Assembly: GCF_028621715.1 (NCBI RefSeq) | Contig: NZ_CP117466.1 | Location: forward strand, 2,926,501 to 2,990,500 | Direction of reading: 5' to 3' | From: Paracoccus marcusii | GTDB taxonomy: Bacteria; Pseudomonadota; Alphaproteobacteria; Rhodobacterales; Rhodobacteraceae | DNA: 64,000 bases | In this document: piece after piece, positions 62,303 through 64,000 of the stretch | How positions within the stretch are numbered: position 1 is the first letter of the stretch | Layout: every line of letters begins with the position of its first letter | Position numbers and translations under genes: made by a program | Notes under the pieces: generated by a model | What the model was told of the DNA's origin: nothing | The model's database searches: none | What the model saw: only the letters and a program-made list of their open reading frames with translations

Positions 62303-63359
62303 CGCCCAGCACCACCGCATGTCCCGCGTCGAACCCGAACCCCGCCCGGCTGCCCGGAACCGGCGCATCGGCCAGCCGCGTCGAGGGCACCGATGCCGTC
62401 AGCGCCGTCCCGCCGTCGAACCGGCCGTGGACCAGCGCAAAGGAGCCTTCGAAATCGACGCGCTCGATCTGCGCCTGCAGGGGGTTTTGGCCGATACCGG
62501 GCACCAGCGCCTCGGGGCGGACATAGATCGTGCCCTGCACGCCCGGCGCGGCACCCTGTCCCGCGCGACCGGTCAGCGGCCCCAGGTCGGTCTCGATCCG
62601 GGCGGTGCCGGCCTGCACGTCGGTGATGCGGCCGGGAATGGCGTTCGTCTCGCCCACGAAGCGGGCCACGAAGGGCGTGGCGGGGTTGTCGTACAGCTCT
62701 CGGGGCGTGGCGACCTGCTGCAAGAGACCCGCCGACATCACGGCGACGCGGTCGGACATGGCCAGCGCCTCGGACTGGTCGTGGGTGATATAGATGAAGG
62801 TGACGCCCGTGCGCTTCTGGAGCGCGCGCAGTTCGGCGCGCATGTGCTGGCGCAGCTTCAGGTCCAGCGCGGACAGCGGTTCGTCCAGCAGCAGGACACC
62901 CGGTTCCACGGCCAAGGCGCGGGCGATGGCCACGCGCTGACGCTGGCCGCCGGACAGTTCGCCCGGCATGCGGTCGCCGTATCCCTCCAGCGCGATCAGG
63001 CGCAGCAGGTCGTCTGCCTTGGCCCGGCGTTCGGCGCGGCCGACCCCGCGGGCCTCCAGGCCGAAGGCGATGTTGTCACGCACCGACATCAGCGGGAACA
63101 GGGCCAGCGACTGAAAGATCATCGCGGTCGGGCGCTGGTTGGGGCCCAGCCCCTTCATGTCCCGGTCGCCGATCAGCACGCGCCCCTCGGTCGGCTCTAT
63201 GAAGCCCGCGATCATGCGCAGGATCGTGGTCTTGCCGCAGCCCGACGGCCCCAGGATGGAGAAGAACTCTCCGGCCTCGACCTTGAAGCTGACATCGCTG
63301 ACGGCGCGGGTGGTGCCAAAAGTCATGCCGATGCCGGCAAGTTCGACCGAATGGGACAT
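62295..63359 (-). CDS. ABC transporter ATP-binding protein (PotA type)
   Basis: 354 residues: NBD (about 1-235) with Walker A GPSGCGKTTILRMIAG (about 38-53), signature [15 protein letters not shown], Walker B VLLLDEPLSALD, H-loop THDQSEAL; then a TOBE domain (about 270-350). Sequence style IFQSLALFPLMSVRDNIAFG is PotA-like. ATG 63359 has its ribosome site GGAG inside a perfect 12-bp palindrome CTCCTGCAGGAG (63365-63376). Energises the polyamine-type importer. Confidence 0.94.
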   Translation of the reverse strand: MSHSVELAGIGMTFGTTRAVSDVSFKVEAGEFFSILGPSGCGKTTILRMIAGFIEPTEGRVLIGDRDMKGLGPNQRPTAMIFQSLALFPLMSVRDNIAFGLEARGVGRAERRAKADDLLRLIALEGYGDRMPGELSGGQRQRVAIARALAVEPGVLLLDEPLSALDLKLRQHMRAELRALQKRTGVTFIYITHDQSEALAMSDRVAVMSAGLLQQVATPRELYDNPATPFVARFVGETNAIPGRITDVQAGTARIETDLGPLTGRAGQGAAPGVQGTIYVRPEALVPGIGQNPLQAQIERVDFEGSFALVHGRFDGGTALTASVPSTRLADAPVPGSRAGFGFDAGHAVVLGDG

Positions 63360-63379
63360 TGTGTCTCCTGCAGGAGTTG

Positions 63380-63401
63380 GGGGGCGGCGAAAACCGCCCC
63401 C
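63380..63401 (-). terminator. hairpin between binding-protein and ATPase genes
   Basis: Perfect 8-bp stem GGGGGCGG/CCGCCCCC (63380-63387 with 63394-63401), six-base loop. No T-run. It lies directly after the binding-protein gene, as in three other transporters of this window. Confidence 0.55.
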
Positions 63402-63409
63402 GGTTGGGT

Positions 63410-64000
63410 TCAGGCCGACAGGAAGCGGTCCTGATACTCGTTGCGCTTGGTGATGTACCAGCTTTCCTGGATCGGCCACCACCACAGTTTCTCCAGCGCG
63501 TCGCCCGGATAGGCGGCGGCGAAGAAGGCCTTGGCCTCGTCCGAGGTCAGCTGATCGGAGCCCACCGCGGTCGAGTTGATCTTGGTCGCGTTGGTGTACA
63601 TCGCGCCGGCCTCGGGCGTCAGGAACCAGTTGATGAAGGCATAGGCGCCGTCCAGGTTCGCCGCCCCCGTCGGGATCGACAGACCCTCCATCCAGGCCAG
63701 CGCGCCTTCCTTGGGCGCGATGAAGCCCACGGGCAGACCTTCGGACGCCAGGGCGGCCGCGGTCGAATCCCAGGTCTGGCCCACGGTGGCGCCGTTGACG
63801 CGGAACGCGCCCTGGGCCTCGTTCTCGTTGGTCCAGAACTGGATGATGTTGCCCTTGCGCGCGATGGCCTCGGCCAGGATCACGTCGAAGATCTCGATCT
63901 GCGCATCGGGATCGGTGAACGCATCCAGCAGCGGCCGCGGCAGCTTGCCCTCGGCCTCCAGCCACAGGCCCAGGCCGATCAGCGAGGAATGCCCGCGCAC
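63410..64000 (-). CDS. ABC transporter substrate-binding protein (spermidine/putrescine type), C-terminal part
   Basis: The last 196 codons of a periplasmic binding protein whose N-terminus is beyond the right edge. Segments VGQTWDSTAAALASEGLPVG, FIAPKEGALAWMEGLSIPTG, and AANLDGAYAFINWFLTPEAG match the PotD/PotF-like (SBP family 8) C-terminal lobe. The visible in-frame ATG near 64000 is internal, not the start. First gene of the operon with the ATPase and two permeases. Ligand could be a polyamine or another small cation; unknown. Confidence 0.88.
   Translation of the reverse strand: MRGHSSLIGLGLWLEAEGKLPRPLLDAFTDPDAQIEIFDVILAEAIARKGNIIQFWTNENEAQGAFRVNGATVGQTWDSTAAALASEGLPVGFIAPKEGALAWMEGLSIPTGAANLDGAYAFINWFLTPEAGAMYTNATKINSTAVGSDQLTSDEAKAFFAAAYPGDALEKLWWWPIQESWYITKRNEYQDRFLSA

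Overview
The window is 64 kb of high-GC chromosomal DNA from an alphaproteobacterium of the Rhodobacteraceae, most likely Paracoccus or a close relative. This is inferred from base composition, the many TRAP and ABC uptake systems, the TAXI 4TM/12TM fusion permease, the fused dipeptide ABC ATPase, and gene families such as BphO/BphP and KduI/KdgF. No database search was run. Coding density is high: about 60 protein genes, one tRNA, and no intergenic gap above 300 bases. I see no phage, IS element, integrase or CRISPR array.

Layout. 1-12.7 kb is housekeeping: the 5' part of a 3-hydroxybutyrate dehydrogenase gene preceded by a candidate small RNA or attenuator, a YejA-type peptide-binding protein with two tiny downstream genes, a short BCCT-like transporter, a CDF metal exporter, exonuclease III, an A-type Fe-S carrier, dGTPase, OsmC, a transglutaminase-like protein and release factor 3. 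12.7-18.6 kb (minus strand) is an operon of TAXI-TRAP binding protein, fused permease, UspA and formate-THF ligase. 19.5-24.1 kb is a four-gene overlapping operon: capsule-export ATPase, KpsE-like co-polymerase, kdsA and a BON-MscS channel. tRNA-Gln(UUG) lies at 25.34 kb.

25.5-36.7 kb is a catabolic island. A divergent IclR regulator faces an operon of M81 (MlrC-like) peptidase, a dipeptide-type ABC importer, two M20 hydrolases and an amidase. A beta-hydroxyacid dehydrogenase and an aldehyde dehydrogenase follow. Together these suggest import and stepwise hydrolysis of an unknown amide or peptide-like compound.

39.2-42.6 kb holds an L,D-transpeptidase and a hybrid histidine kinase coupled to a small secreted molybdopterin-fold protein. 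42.7-55.5 kb is a hexuronate/pectin-monomer regulon: two GntR/FCD regulators, KDG kinase, and a nine-gene minus-strand operon (uxaC, DctPQM TRAP, kdgF, kduI, kduD, a UxuB-type reductase, uxaA), then glycerate kinase. It converts galacturonate/glucuronate and unsaturated uronates to 2-keto-3-deoxygluconate and its phosphate; the KDPG aldolase is not in the window.

55.6-59.9 kb is a light-sensing cluster: heme oxygenase, bacteriophytochrome kinase, a stand-alone receiver and a LOV-domain kinase homologue whose ATP-binding domain looks degenerate. 60.0-64.0 kb holds a P-loop kinase and a spermidine/putrescine-type ABC importer whose binding protein runs off the right edge.

Two window-wide patterns stand out. 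A strong GC hairpin follows the binding-protein gene in four unrelated transport operons. Six convergent gene pairs end in a shared four-base CTAG, giving a TAG stop on both strands.
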